Both the position numbers and the translations under genes were made by a program. Below are positions 1 through 8,224 of a stretch of 64,000 nucleotides of DNA, piece by piece. The stretch's first letter is position 1. Each line of letters opens with the position of its first letter. Location: positions 1 through 64,000 of the forward strand of contig SVFC01000004.1 in assembly GCA_015057035.1 (NCBI GenBank), read 5' to 3'. The notes under the pieces are model-generated. The model worked only from the letters and a program-made list of their open reading frames with translations. It was not told the origin of the DNA and ran no database searches. Source of the stretch: Lachnospiraceae bacterium (lineage in GTDB: Bacteria > Bacillota > Clostridia > Lachnospirales > Lachnospiraceae).

Positions 1-57
1 CATATAGATAGCCAGTTTTTCATCTTGCGTAAGGTTTTTAAATGTGTTTATAATCAC
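1..57 (-). CDS. Possible 5' end of an unidentified gene (runs off left edge)
   Basis: A GTG at 57 is preceded by GAAAGG at a suitable distance and opens 19 codons without a stop to the window edge (begins MIINTFKNLTQDEKLAIYM). The composition looks protein-like, but it is too short to assign to a family. It starts just after the point where the neighbouring deacetylase loses its family similarity, so it may be the gene that was joined to the truncated deacetylase. Confidence 0.3.
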   Translation of the reverse strand, partial: MIINTFKNLTQDEKLAIYM

Positions 58-94
58 ATATATACCTTTCAATGATAATCTTACTACATATCTA

Positions 95-724
95 TTAAAA
101 AGTCATTACTTTTATGTATAGTGTATCCACATCCCATTGAATTGGATAATAATTCAGTTCATAGCAGGTTCGAATCACTTCATTGCTATATGCACCATAT
201 GGCGGACGAAACAGTTCCATCTCATACCCCGTCAATTCTTTTACTGCATTATGCACCTTTAGAATCTGTTCCTTCTGTTTCTCCTTAGAGAGTTTTGTCA
301 TATCTGGATGAGATGCACTGTGATTGCCCAGATCATGACCTTTCTCAACCAAAGTCTTTACACATTCCGGGTATTTTTCTACCCATTCCCCTGTCATAAA
401 AAACGTAGTCTTTACCTGATGCTTATCCAGCACCTCCATAATCTGATTGAAGTCTTCCGCTCCCCAGGCCGCATCAAAACTAATGGCAATTTTCTTCTCC
501 GTGATACCAACAGAATAAATCGGCAATTCACGATTCCCATAGGTACTACTTACCTCCACAACTTCCATCGACAGATGTCCAATAAGCAAGGCACACACCA
601 CAATGACAGCCAGCTGTCCCCCGATGATAATTTCCTGGTGAGAAGAAGCCCGACTTAAACGCACTTTATTCACACCATTCTTTACCCAGTCTTTCACATA
701 TGTAAACAAGGATTTTTTATACAC
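95..724 (-). CDS. PdaB-type polysaccharide deacetylase, probably 3'-truncated
   Basis: Single-pass membrane protein with a NodB-type (CE4) deacetylase domain. A hydrophobic segment at about residues 35-52 anchors it, and the catalytic domain faces outside. Motif 1 is SFDAAWG as in PdaB-like sporulation proteins, motif 2 is HSASHPD and motif 3 is RPPYG. Similarity stops abruptly after QWDVDTL near residue 200. Family members continue for roughly 50-60 residues with the last catalytic motif (a His near a hydrophobic strand), which is absent here. None of the three frames downstream restores it, so this is a truncation rather than a simple frameshift. The start is GTG. Its GGAGG ribosome site lies inside the 3' arm of the hairpin at 729-778. 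Probably a non-functional remnant; expected substrate is peptidoglycan or another GlcNAc polymer. Confidence 0.7.
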   Translation of the reverse strand: MYKKSLFTYVKDWVKNGVNKVRLSRASSHQEIIIGGQLAVIVVCALLIGHLSMEVVEVSSTYGNRELPIYSVGITEKKIAISFDAAWGAEDFNQIMEVLDKHQVKTTFFMTGEWVEKYPECVKTLVEKGHDLGNHSASHPDMTKLSKEKQKEQILKVHNAVKELTGYEMELFRPPYGAYSNEVIRTCYELNYYPIQWDVDTLYIKVMTF

Positions 725-728
725 AAAA

Positions 729-778
729 AAACCTCCACAACATAAACTTCTTATACATAGTCTATGTTGCGGAGGTTT
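729..778 (-). terminator. Rho-independent terminator after mtnN
   Basis: Inverted repeat with arms 729-744 and 763-778 (16 positions, one mismatch), followed on the minus strand by a run of seven T. It ends the pepF-luxS-esterase-mtnN transcript. The 3' arm contains GGAGG, spaced seven bases from the GTG start of the downstream deacetylase. Confidence 0.85.
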
Positions 779-792
779 GTTCTTATTCTATA

Positions 793-1485
793 TTACACTT
801 CCTGTACCCTTGCAATGAACTCCAACACCACTTCAATAGAACGAAGAGCTGCCTGCTCTGCGAAGGTCTGGTAATCTAATGCGCCACCATCTCCATCAGA
901 GATAGAACGAAGCACTGCGAATGGCACATTGTTTACAGTACATACATGACCGATGCTGCCACCTTCCATCTCACATGCAATGGCACGGAAACGATCACGA
1001 ACCAGTGCTTTGTGGTCTGGATCATGCATAAACTGGTCTCCAGTTGCAATTGGACCAGTCACATAGCCGATGCCTTTGTCCTTGAGACATTCACATAAGA
1101 GCGTACGCATCTTCTCATCTGCTGGGAAATAAATCTGGTTTAATCCAGAGATAAGGCCAACTGGATCGCCAAGGGCTGAGGTATCCATATCGTGTTGAAG
1201 CACATCTGAAGCCACTGCTACATCAAGAACCCCCAGGTCTTTGGTAAGTGTTCCACCAACACCAACGTTAATTACCATATCTGGTTCGTATTTTAAAATC
1301 ATTGCTTCAGCACAGATTGCTGCAAATACTTTTCCTACTCCACATACGGCTGCTACTACATCTACTTCACCAATAGTGCCACATACAAAGTTTACACCAC
1401 TTACCGTTTCTGTGAACTGATTTTCCATAGCCTCTTTTAAGTTATCTACTTCCATCTGCATTGCGCCGATAATACCGATTTTCAT
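793..1485 (-). CDS. mtnN: 5'-methylthioadenosine/S-adenosylhomocysteine nucleosidase
   Basis: Cytosolic hydrolase that cleaves adenine from methylthioadenosine and S-adenosylhomocysteine; the S-ribosylhomocysteine formed is the LuxS substrate. The 230-aa length is normal for the family. Visible signatures are MKIGIIGAMQMEV at the N-terminus, NVGVGG, ATGDQFM, the purine/ribose-binding EMEGG segment near residue 173 and the catalytic Asp in RSISDGDGG near 197. It is the last gene of an operon with luxS two genes upstream, so both steps of SAH recycling are encoded together. The downstream hairpin at 729-778 closes the transcript. Confidence 0.96.
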   Translation of the reverse strand: MKIGIIGAMQMEVDNLKEAMENQFTETVSGVNFVCGTIGEVDVVAAVCGVGKVFAAICAEAMILKYEPDMVINVGVGGTLTKDLGVLDVAVASDVLQHDMDTSALGDPVGLISGLNQIYFPADEKMRTLLCECLKDKGIGYVTGPIATGDQFMHDPDHKALVRDRFRAIACEMEGGSIGHVCTVNNVPFAVLRSISDGDGGALDYQTFAEQAALRSIEVVLEFIARVQEV

Positions 1486-1524
1486 ATCTCTTACCTCTCT
1501 ATCTTATTTCATCCAAATGTCCAA

Positions 1525-2709
1525 TTACCATCCCATCAGCTCTCTAATCTTTGCTGTCAGTTTCATAGAAGCTTTTGTATGAGTTTTTTCTGTTGGGTGC
1601 CAATCAGCTGCCAATCCATCTTCTCGTTGCTGAATATCAAACTTCATACAATCAATATTAGTATCCCCAGTCTGGGACTTATATTCCTCCACAGCCTTCT
1701 GGGTGCTACTATACAGACAGTCCCCAACAATGCCAAGCGTACAGAGAATGGTGGCATTTGGATTCAACTCTCGTATCTGTTTTAAAAATGCCACATATCC
1801 ATTGGTATATTCCTTTTGCTTTGCTTTGTCATAACCAGTATAGCTTTCGTCGTTTGTGCCCAGATTAATCACGATTACATCTGGTTGACGTTTAGAAAAA
1901 TCCCAATCCACATCGATTGCTTTCAAGCCCATATATGTGGTATGCGTATATCCCAATTTTGTATAAAACCTAGGCACCAGAGGCTCTGTCGCCTTCTCTC
2001 CGTTCTCGGAATACCCCGAGATAACGCCGTGCCCGCTGTAACATACCATACTATAATCCGCATTGAGTGCTTCTGCCGTCTTATATGCATATGTTTTCAT
2101 TACATTTTCTGTTTTTGTAGAAAAACTATGATTTTTGACTTCATCATCGGTTCCATAGCCACAAGTGATGGAGTCCCCGATAAACTCTATGAGATGCTCT
2201 CTCTGAGGTGTTGGCTTAATCTCTCCCGCAGCGTCCACATCAATCTTCTTGATTCCAACAGAAGATACCGGTGCTTCCGAAAGCTTAATAACTGTCACCA
2301 CACATTCCTGTGGCTCTTCCCCCTCAAAAATCTGATAAGTTTTCTCTTCTTGATCAACCATGTCATCCACAACACATTTTCCATCTACTAAGATGGCCAC
2401 TCTTGCCTGACTGTCAACTCCACCTTTGTATGATGAATCCGCCTGCAGCGTAATCGTCGCCTTGGTTCCCGTAAAAGTGAATTCTACGCCAGACCCCGAC
2501 AATACCAGCCACAGGGAATCCTGAACATAGTGAGTTCTTCCTAGAAGTTTCACGTTCTCTTCCAGTGGCTCATACGTCTTGTGGGAACCCTCGCCTTCCG
2601 TCCAGAATTCCTTAGAGCTATCTGAATCACAACCAGACAGGCATAGCATCAGTAGAGAACAGAGCAATATCAGTTTGCCCCATTTATTTAAAATTGATTT
2701 ACCAGACAT
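1525..2709 (-). CDS. Lipoprotein SGNH/GDSL esterase of the CE2 type
   Basis: Secreted, lipid-anchored carbohydrate esterase. The N-terminus is a lipoprotein signal with lipobox LSGC (Cys27). Residues about 50-165 form the beta-rich N-terminal domain typical of family CE2, and residues about 170-394 form an SGNH hydrolase. Catalytic signatures are IEFIGDSITCGYG (nucleophile Ser), INLGTNDE (Asn) and a C-terminal DWHPT segment supplying Asp and His. CE2 enzymes remove acetyl groups from plant or bacterial polysaccharides; the substrate here cannot be read from sequence. It lies between luxS and mtnN with gaps of 31 and 39 bases, so it should be co-transcribed although its role in SAH recycling is not obvious. 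Confidence 0.88.
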   Translation of the reverse strand: MSGKSILNKWGKLILLCSLLMLCLSGCDSDSSKEFWTEGEGSHKTYEPLEENVKLLGRTHYVQDSLWLVLSGSGVEFTFTGTKATITLQADSSYKGGVDSQARVAILVDGKCVVDDMVDQEEKTYQIFEGEEPQECVVTVIKLSEAPVSSVGIKKIDVDAAGEIKPTPQREHLIEFIGDSITCGYGTDDEVKNHSFSTKTENVMKTYAYKTAEALNADYSMVCYSGHGVISGYSENGEKATEPLVPRFYTKLGYTHTTYMGLKAIDVDWDFSKRQPDVIVINLGTNDESYTGYDKAKQKEYTNGYVAFLKQIRELNPNATILCTLGIVGDCLYSSTQKAVEEYKSQTGDTNIDCMKFDIQQREDGLAADWHPTEKTHTKASMKLTAKIRELMGW

Positions 2710-2740
2710 TACACTCCCCCACCTTCATCCACTCAGCTCT

Positions 2741-3199
2741 TTATTCTGGATAGATAAATTCCAGATTCGTCTGTCGTTCTAACACTTCCAAATATCTCTT
2801 TGTTTCCACATGTGCCAGATACAAATCCAGGTTACGATAATTTCCACACTCGATGGAAGACGCCCCGAATACCGGTCCTTCATGAGCTACAATCTGTGCC
2901 AGAATCTCTTTTGTCAGTTCGAAAACTTCCATAGGACTTAAGTCTTTGACCAGGAAATAAAACCCGGTCTGACAACCCATTGGTCCAAAATAAATCACTT
3001 TGTCCGCATACTTGCTGTTGCGTGCATAAGTTGCAAACATGTGCTCTACGGAATGCATAGTTGCATTGTCCATATAGTCACCGGCATTTGGCTTTCTGGT
3101 ACGTAAATCATAAGTGATGATGTTATCATCTTCACGAGATACGTAGAATCCTGGTTCTAATAAGTTATGGTTAATCTGGAAACTTTTGATTTTTTCCAT
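2741..3199 (-). CDS. luxS: S-ribosylhomocysteine lyase (AI-2 synthase)
   Basis: Metalloenzyme converting S-ribosylhomocysteine to homocysteine and 4,5-dihydroxypentane-2,3-dione, the precursor of autoinducer-2. The 152-aa length fits the family. The metal-binding HxxEH motif is HSVEH, followed by GPMGCQTGFY, and the third ligand is the Cys in SSIECGNY. The start at 3199 (MEKIKSF) is chosen over the in-frame codon at 3220 because AGGAGG lies seven bases upstream. Co-directional with pepF upstream (38-base gap) and the esterase and mtnN downstream. Confidence 0.96.
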   Translation of the reverse strand: MEKIKSFQINHNLLEPGFYVSREDDNIITYDLRTRKPNAGDYMDNATMHSVEHMFATYARNSKYADKVIYFGPMGCQTGFYFLVKDLSPMEVFELTKEILAQIVAHEGPVFGASSIECGNYRNLDLYLAHVETKRYLEVLERQTNLEFIYPE

Positions 3200-3237
3200 A
3201 AATCCTCCTAAATTGCACAAAAAGGTTATTTTTCTTA

Positions 3238-5037
3238 TTATACGAGACTTTCTAACATTTCTAAGTAGTTTTCAAATACACAAAGTGCATCGTCTACTGG
3301 TTCAGGCTTGCTCATATCTACACCTGCGTCTTTTAACAGGTCGATTGGATCCTTAGAAGAACCGCCACTTAAGAAGTAGTCAATATAACGGTCAACTGCT
3401 GGCTTTCCTTCTTCTAAGATTTTCTTAGAAAAAGCAATGGCTGCTGAATAACCTGTCGCATACTGGTATACGTAGAATGAAGTATAGAAATGTGGAATTC
3501 TCATCCATTCATAGTCGATTTCTTCATCCACAATCATATCTGGTCCATAGTACATTACATTTAAGTCATGGTAAATCTTGCAGATATCTTCTTTTGTGAG
3601 GCTTTCGCCATCTGCAATACGCTGATGCACAATCTTCTCAAATTCTGCAAACATAGTCTGACGGAACAATGTACCACGGAAGCTTTCTAACTGGTGATTA
3701 ATCAAGTATTTGCGATCTGCTTCATCTTCGCAGTTTTCCAATAAGTAATGCATAAGAAGAGCTTCATTACAGGTAGAAGCAACTTCTGCTACGAAAATCA
3801 GGTAGCCAGCATACGTAATGGACTGCTTCTTGTCTGAGTGATAGCTGTGCATTGCATGACCCATCTCATGAGCCAGTGTAAATACGCTATCAAGATTGTC
3901 CTGATGATTTAAGAGCACATATGGATGTGTACCGTACGCACCCCAGGAATAAGCACCACTACGTTTGTTTTCATTTTCATATACGTCAACCCAATCGTGA
4001 TCCATACCTGCAGAAGCAACTGCAACATAATCTTCGCCCATAGGAACGATTGCTTTTTTCACTAATTCTTTTGCTACTTCGTATGGATATTCCTTGCCTG
4101 TTTCTTCTACAACTGGAACGTACAGGTCATACATATGAAGACGTTCTACACCTAATAATTTTTTGCGCAAAGATACATATCTATGCATTGCTGGAAGATG
4201 TTTGTGAACGGTTTCAATCAAATTATCATATACACTCTCTGGAATGTTACCGCTTGCCAGATGCATTGCACGAACACTTGGATAGTTACGCACTTTTGCA
4301 TAGAAGCTCTCCTGTTTCAAGTGAGAGGTAAACATTGACGTAACAGAGTTTGCATGTTTTTTATATTCGCCATACAGACCACGGAACACTTCTTTACGAA
4401 GGTTTCTATCTTTGTTCTCAATGAGCGAAATGTAATTGCCGTGAGTAATCTGAATGCGGTTACCCTCCACATCTGTTACAGATGGGAACTTCAGGTCGGC
4501 ATTATTAAACATACTGTAGATGTTAGATGGAGCAGCTGCCATGTCTCCTGCCTGGGCTAAAACAGCTTCCACTTCTGCGGAACGAATGTGTTCTTTTTTA
4601 CGAAGAATATTATCTAACATTCTGCGATAATGCTCTAATTCTGGTTCATCCTTATAGAACTGCTCTAACACCGCTTCATCCATTGACAAAATCTCTGGGC
4701 TCATAAAAGCAACCGCACTGGAAATCTCTACTCCTATGCTGTCCGCTTTCGCAGCATATCCCTGATATTTTGAAACTGCTGTATCCTCATGATACTTCTG
4801 GTTTGCATATACGATGACTCTCTCTGCATGGAAATCCAACTCATCAGACTTCTTCAAAAATGCCAGCAATGTAGCTGCACTCTCAGAAAGTCTTCCCTGA
4901 TACTGCGCGATTTCTTTTGCCAGTTCCTGCAACTGCTTAGCTTCTTCTTCCCAAGCTTCATCGGAAGCAAACATATCCTGCATATTCCATTTATATTGAT
5001 CTGGAATGTCCTTACGTGATTTTAATTCTTTTGCCAT
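3238..5037 (-). CDS. pepF: Oligoendopeptidase F (M3 zinc peptidase)
   Basis: Cytosolic metallopeptidase of family M3 that degrades medium-length peptides. The zinc motif HEMGH sits in AHEMGHAMHS near residue 385, with the downstream glutamate ligand in AEVASTCNEALL. The 599-aa length is typical for PepF. The start at 5037 (MAKELKSRKD) is preferred to the upstream in-frame codon at 5094 because AAGGAGA precedes it by six bases. First gene of the likely pepF-luxS-esterase-mtnN operon. The 5' leader contains a small GCGAAA/TTTCGC hairpin of unknown meaning. Confidence 0.95.
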   Translation of the reverse strand: MAKELKSRKDIPDQYKWNMQDMFASDEAWEEEAKQLQELAKEIAQYQGRLSESAATLLAFLKKSDELDFHAERVIVYANQKYHEDTAVSKYQGYAAKADSIGVEISSAVAFMSPEILSMDEAVLEQFYKDEPELEHYRRMLDNILRKKEHIRSAEVEAVLAQAGDMAAAPSNIYSMFNNADLKFPSVTDVEGNRIQITHGNYISLIENKDRNLRKEVFRGLYGEYKKHANSVTSMFTSHLKQESFYAKVRNYPSVRAMHLASGNIPESVYDNLIETVHKHLPAMHRYVSLRKKLLGVERLHMYDLYVPVVEETGKEYPYEVAKELVKKAIVPMGEDYVAVASAGMDHDWVDVYENENKRSGAYSWGAYGTHPYVLLNHQDNLDSVFTLAHEMGHAMHSYHSDKKQSITYAGYLIFVAEVASTCNEALLMHYLLENCEDEADRKYLINHQLESFRGTLFRQTMFAEFEKIVHQRIADGESLTKEDICKIYHDLNVMYYGPDMIVDEEIDYEWMRIPHFYTSFYVYQYATGYSAAIAFSKKILEEGKPAVDRYIDYFLSGGSSKDPIDLLKDAGVDMSKPEPVDDALCVFENYLEMLESLV

Positions 5038-5117
5038 TTTTTCTCTCCTTTTTCCATCTATTCCTATCCTCTGCGAAAACAGAAACTTTCGCATATTACA
5101 GATATTTTACCATAAAA

Positions 5118-5141
5118 AAAAGAGGGATGCATCCCTCTTTT
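5118..5141 (-). terminator. Rho-independent terminator after the GtrA gene
   Basis: Perfect inverted repeat AAAAGAGGGAT / ATCCCTCTTTT with a two-base centre, followed on the minus strand by a run of T. It separates the GtrA gene from pepF and may work in both directions. Confidence 0.88.
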
Positions 5142-5157
5142 CAAAAAACCATATGAA

Positions 5158-5547
5158 TTATTCTAAAAAAGTTTTCTTAGAAATAAAATTGTAACTGGTA
5201 ACCATAAGTGCTGCCAAAATCTTGGCCATAGCGTAGAATATTCCGAGCACATCTACCAGTAACCACATTGCCATCTGATTCAAGCCAAGTCCAATCAGAC
5301 TAAGCACCATGAAGATGGTAACCTCTTTGGATTTGCTCATATCCTCTCTTCCACGAAATACATAGCGCATGCTAAGTACGTAGTTTACGAGAATAGAAAG
5401 TGTATATGAAAATGCACAAGCTCTGAAATAGCCCATATCTGTCGCTTCATTTAAAATAATCATAAAGCCATAATCAACTGCAAGACTAATGATTCCAACG
5501 GAAGCAAATCGCACGAACTGCAAAGCCAATTCTTTGTTTTTAAACAT
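5158..5547 (-). CDS. GtrA family membrane protein
   Basis: Small integral membrane protein of 129 aa with four predicted helices, matching the GtrA/PF04138 family. Members are linked to polyprenyl-phosphate-sugar translocation or cell-surface polysaccharide modification. N-terminal FVRFASVGIISLAVDYG is characteristic, as are the conserved small and aromatic residues in helix two (SYTLSILVNYVLSMRYVF). It is a one-gene unit with its own promoter at 5591-5619 and a strong terminator at 5118-5141. No glycosyltransferase partner is adjacent, so its specific partner is unknown. Confidence 0.9.
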   Translation of the reverse strand: MFKNKELALQFVRFASVGIISLAVDYGFMIILNEATDMGYFRACAFSYTLSILVNYVLSMRYVFRGREDMSKSKEVTIFMVLSLIGLGLNQMAMWLLVDVLGIFYAMAKILAALMVTSYNFISKKTFLE

Positions 5548-5590
5548 AATTTAACCCCTGTATTTTGAACCTATCTTTCGCAACAGTCTA

Positions 5591-5619
5591 ATTATAGACC
5601 TGTAATTTGTAAATAACAA
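5591..5619 (-). promoter_or_regulatory. Sigma-A-type promoter for the GtrA gene
   Basis: On the minus strand TTGTTA (5614-5619), 17-base spacer, TATAAT (5591-5596), about 45 bases before the GtrA start. Confidence 0.6.
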
Positions 5620-5706
5620 TTTGCAAAGTTGCCAAATAATCTCTCAAAAACAGAGGTCATTTCATATAATTTTAATAAATTTGTAACATTTTTAGTCCAA
5701 AAAGCG

Positions 5707-5723
5707 CAACATTGTTAATATTG
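5707..5723 (-). terminator. Weak hairpin terminator after the HAD gene
   Basis: Seven-base stem with one G-T wobble (arms 5707-5713 and 5717-5723) overlapping the stop codon of the HAD gene and followed by a short T run on the minus strand. Confidence 0.4.
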
Positions 5724-6317
5724 TAACATTTCAGCCAGTTTCTGGCGTCCATGTTCATAGTTCTCAAACTGCATTGCAAGAATACCACTTCTCTGAGCCC
5801 CCTCCACATTTTCCAGACGATCATCTACAAAAATGCATTCAGAACAATTCAGACGATATTTCTGGCAAAGATGCTCATACATCTTTGCGCTTGGTTTCAT
5901 AAGCTTACATTCATAGGAAAATACCGCGCCATCTACCAGCGACAGAAATTTCAGTTTATCCTTGGTCTGCTTCATCATCTGCTCAGAGTAATTGGACAAA
6001 ATATACAGATTGTATCCCTGTTCTTTTAATCCCTGCAACCACTCCATAGCAAATGGATACAGTTCTAAGGTTTTTCCCATAGTCTCATAAATCTGGCGAA
6101 TCTCCATCTCGTAAGCTGGTGCACCTGCAATGAACTTTTCCAGAGCTTCCTTGTGGCCTAACAATCCCTGATCCATCAAATCCCAGTTCTTGTTTTTGAA
6201 CATAGCCCCATTGATGGCCTCGATTGCCTCTTCATTTAGTCCCAGGCTCTGCATATATTCGTCAGGTTCAAAAGACACTAAAACTTTCCCTACATCAAAG
6301 ATAACATTTTTTATCAT
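5715..6317 (-). CDS. HAD superfamily hydrolase, YihX-like phosphatase
   Basis: Predicted cytosolic phosphatase of the haloacid dehalogenase superfamily, 200 aa. The nucleophile loop is FDVGKVLV near residues 8-15, with Gly instead of Asp two residues after the nucleophile; the same pattern (FDLGNV) occurs in the E. coli YihX glucose-1-phosphatase group. Motif 2 is ILSNYS, motif 3 is the Lys in KLMKPSAKMYEHL, and motif 4 is FVDDRLENV. It follows uridine kinase by 14 bases, in one transcript with udk and glf. A sugar-phosphate substrate is plausible but not provable from sequence. Confidence 0.88.
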   Translation of the reverse strand: MIKNVIFDVGKVLVSFEPDEYMQSLGLNEEAIEAINGAMFKNKNWDLMDQGLLGHKEALEKFIAGAPAYEMEIRQIYETMGKTLELYPFAMEWLQGLKEQGYNLYILSNYSEQMMKQTKDKLKFLSLVDGAVFSYECKLMKPSAKMYEHLCQKYRLNCSECIFVDDRLENVEGAQRSGILAMQFENYEHGRQKLAEMLQY

Positions 6318-6331
6318 AAACTAAACTTCCT

Positions 6332-6937
6332 CTACAGTATCTGTTCAATCTTGCTCTTCACAAGGTCGAACGCCACATCGTTCATACCACTGTTAATCAC
6401 GATGTCTGCCAATCGCTTGGTTGGCTCCACATAAATGTAATGCATTGGCTTTACAGTGTCCAGATACTGTCTTGCCACATCCTCCACATCACGCCCACGC
6501 TCGTTAATGTCACGAATAACACGACGCAAAATACGTTCATCCGCATCTGCCTCAACGAAAATCTTGATATCCATAAGTTCACGCAGCTGTGGATTCTCTA
6601 AGGCAAGAATTCCCTCTAAAATCATAACTCTGCGTGGTTCAATCATAACAGTTTCATCCGAACGGTTATGCTTGGTAAAATCATAAACAGGACACTCAAT
6701 GATCTGTCCATCTTTTAACAGTCGCAGATGTTCAATTAAAAGTTCTGTCTCCAAAGCTTCTGGTGAATCGTAGTTTACCTGGCGACGCTGTTCCATGGTC
6801 AGATGATCCTGACGGCGATAATAATTGTCATAATAGATGACGGTTACATCATCCCCAAACTCCGCTTTGATTCGATTGGTAAATGTGGACTTACCTGAGC
6901 CTGTTCCTCCAGCAATTCCAATTAGTGTGGTTTTCAT
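6332..6937 (-). CDS. udk: Uridine kinase
   Basis: Cytosolic P-loop kinase phosphorylating uridine and cytidine in pyrimidine salvage. The P-loop is GGTGSGKST (residues 10-18), followed by YYDNYYRRQDHL, the nucleoside-binding YDFTKHNRSDET segment, EGILALENPQLREL and the RDINERGRDVE lid region. The length of 201 aa is normal. Co-directional with glf upstream (45-base gap) and the HAD phosphatase downstream. UMP formed here can feed the UTP used by the many UDP-sugar enzymes nearby, though this is only an inference. Confidence 0.95.
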   Translation of the reverse strand: MKTTLIGIAGGTGSGKSTFTNRIKAEFGDDVTVIYYDNYYRRQDHLTMEQRRQVNYDSPEALETELLIEHLRLLKDGQIIECPVYDFTKHNRSDETVMIEPRRVMILEGILALENPQLRELMDIKIFVEADADERILRRVIRDINERGRDVEDVARQYLDTVKPMHYIYVEPTKRLADIVINSGMNDVAFDLVKSKIEQIL

Positions 6938-6982
6938 GTTGTTGTCCTTTCTTACTTTGGAGTATAAGTACCAACTGTATTC

Positions 6983-8101
6983 TTAGTTTAATTCCCTAGC
7001 AGACATATCAAGGGCACTGGCGATTACTGCATCCATATCATAGTATTTGTATTCGCCAAGACGTCCCCCAAAGATAATGTTGGACTCTTTCTCTGCCAGT
7101 TCTTTGTACTGAGCATAAAGAGCACCGTTCTTCTCATCATTTACTGGATAGTATGGTTCATCGCCAACCTTCCATTCAGAGCTGTATTCACGGCTGATTA
7201 CCGTCTTAGGCAGGTCGTTACCCTGGGCATCTTTTCCAAATTCAAACCACTTATGCTCAATAATACGTGTCCATGGAGTCTCGCGGTCTGTATAATTCAC
7301 TGCAGCATTTCCCTGGAAATTTGGTTTGTCCAGCACCTCTGTGTCAAAACGCACAGAACGATATTCCAAAGCACCAAGCTTATAGTCGAAGTATGCGTCA
7401 ATGGCTCCTGTATAAACAACTCTTTCTGCGAGAGCATCTAATTCGTCTTTATTTTCCAAATAATCTACGCCTAATCTCACTTCGATTCCATCCAACAGAT
7501 TTGCTACCATCTTGGTGTATCCGCCTACTGGAATTCCCTGGTAGAGGGCATTGAAATAATTGTTGTCAAAGGTCAAACGCACTGGCAGTCTCTTAATGAT
7601 GAAGGATGGCAATTCTGTACATGGTCTGCCCCACTGTTTTTCTGTGTAACCCTTCACCAGCTTCTCATAGATATCTGTTCCCACGAGGCTGATTGCCTGC
7701 TCTTCCAGATTCTTTGGCTCGGTAATGCCCGCAGCCTGTCTCTGTTCTTCAATCTTGGCCGCAGCCTCTTCTGGAGTAACTACGCCCCACATTTTATTGA
7801 AGGTATACATGTTAAAAGGCAAAGAATACAATTCTCCATGATAATTGGCTACAGGTGAATTGGTAAAACGGTTAAACTCTGCAAACTGCGTAATGTAGTC
7901 CCAAACCTGCTTATTATTGGTATGGAAAATATGCGCACCATAAATGTGTACGTTGATGCCTTCCATCTCTTCTGTATAAACGTTTCCTGCAATATTAGGA
8001 CGCTTGTCAATTACCAGCACGGACTTGCCTGCTGCCTTCGCCTGCTGCGCAAAAACTGCACCATATAAACCTGCGCCTACCACTAAATAATCGTATTTCA
8101 T
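6983..8101 (-). CDS. glf: UDP-galactopyranose mutase
   Basis: FAD enzyme interconverting UDP-galactopyranose and UDP-galactofuranose, the donor for galactofuranose in surface glycans. The N-terminal dinucleotide-binding motif is VVGAGLYGAVFAQ, followed by VIDKRPNIAGNVYTE. The conserved IYGAHIFHTNNK, KGYTEKQWGRPCTEL and RIIEHKWFEFG segments are present. The 372-aa length is standard. It begins after the terminator at 8143-8172 and heads a short glf-udk-HAD transcript. Its presence suggests that at least one of the polysaccharides made in this window contains galactofuranose. Confidence 0.96.
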   Translation of the reverse strand: MKYDYLVVGAGLYGAVFAQQAKAAGKSVLVIDKRPNIAGNVYTEEMEGINVHIYGAHIFHTNNKQVWDYITQFAEFNRFTNSPVANYHGELYSLPFNMYTFNKMWGVVTPEEAAAKIEEQRQAAGITEPKNLEEQAISLVGTDIYEKLVKGYTEKQWGRPCTELPSFIIKRLPVRLTFDNNYFNALYQGIPVGGYTKMVANLLDGIEVRLGVDYLENKDELDALAERVVYTGAIDAYFDYKLGALEYRSVRFDTEVLDKPNFQGNAAVNYTDRETPWTRIIEHKWFEFGKDAQGNDLPKTVISREYSSEWKVGDEPYYPVNDEKNGALYAQYKELAEKESNIIFGGRLGEYKYYDMDAVIASALDMSARELN

Positions 8102-8142
8102 TTAAAAACCTCCTTGCGGTCTTTCCCACGTCTAAAAAGAAA

Positions 8143-8172
8143 AAGACGTCTGATACAAGTATCACACGTCTT
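8143..8172 (-). terminator. Rho-independent terminator after the HtrA-like gene
   Basis: Fourteen-base stem with one mismatch (8143-8156 / 8159-8172) followed on the minus strand by TTTTTCTTTTT. Also T-rich on the plus side, so it may be bidirectional. Confidence 0.85.
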
Positions 8173-8224
8173 AGTTGTTTTTTCAAGTCATTCCTATTTT
8201 TTTGATACATTTTTCACAGTTTCA

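Noticed and set aside
95-724. Simple frameshift explaining the short deacetylase
   Set aside because: None of the three downstream frames encodes the missing C-terminal motif, so a truncation or recombination is more likely.
5038-5117. Riboswitch in the pepF leader
   Set aside because: Only a short GCGAAA/TTTCGC hairpin is present; no known aptamer layout fits in 80 bases.
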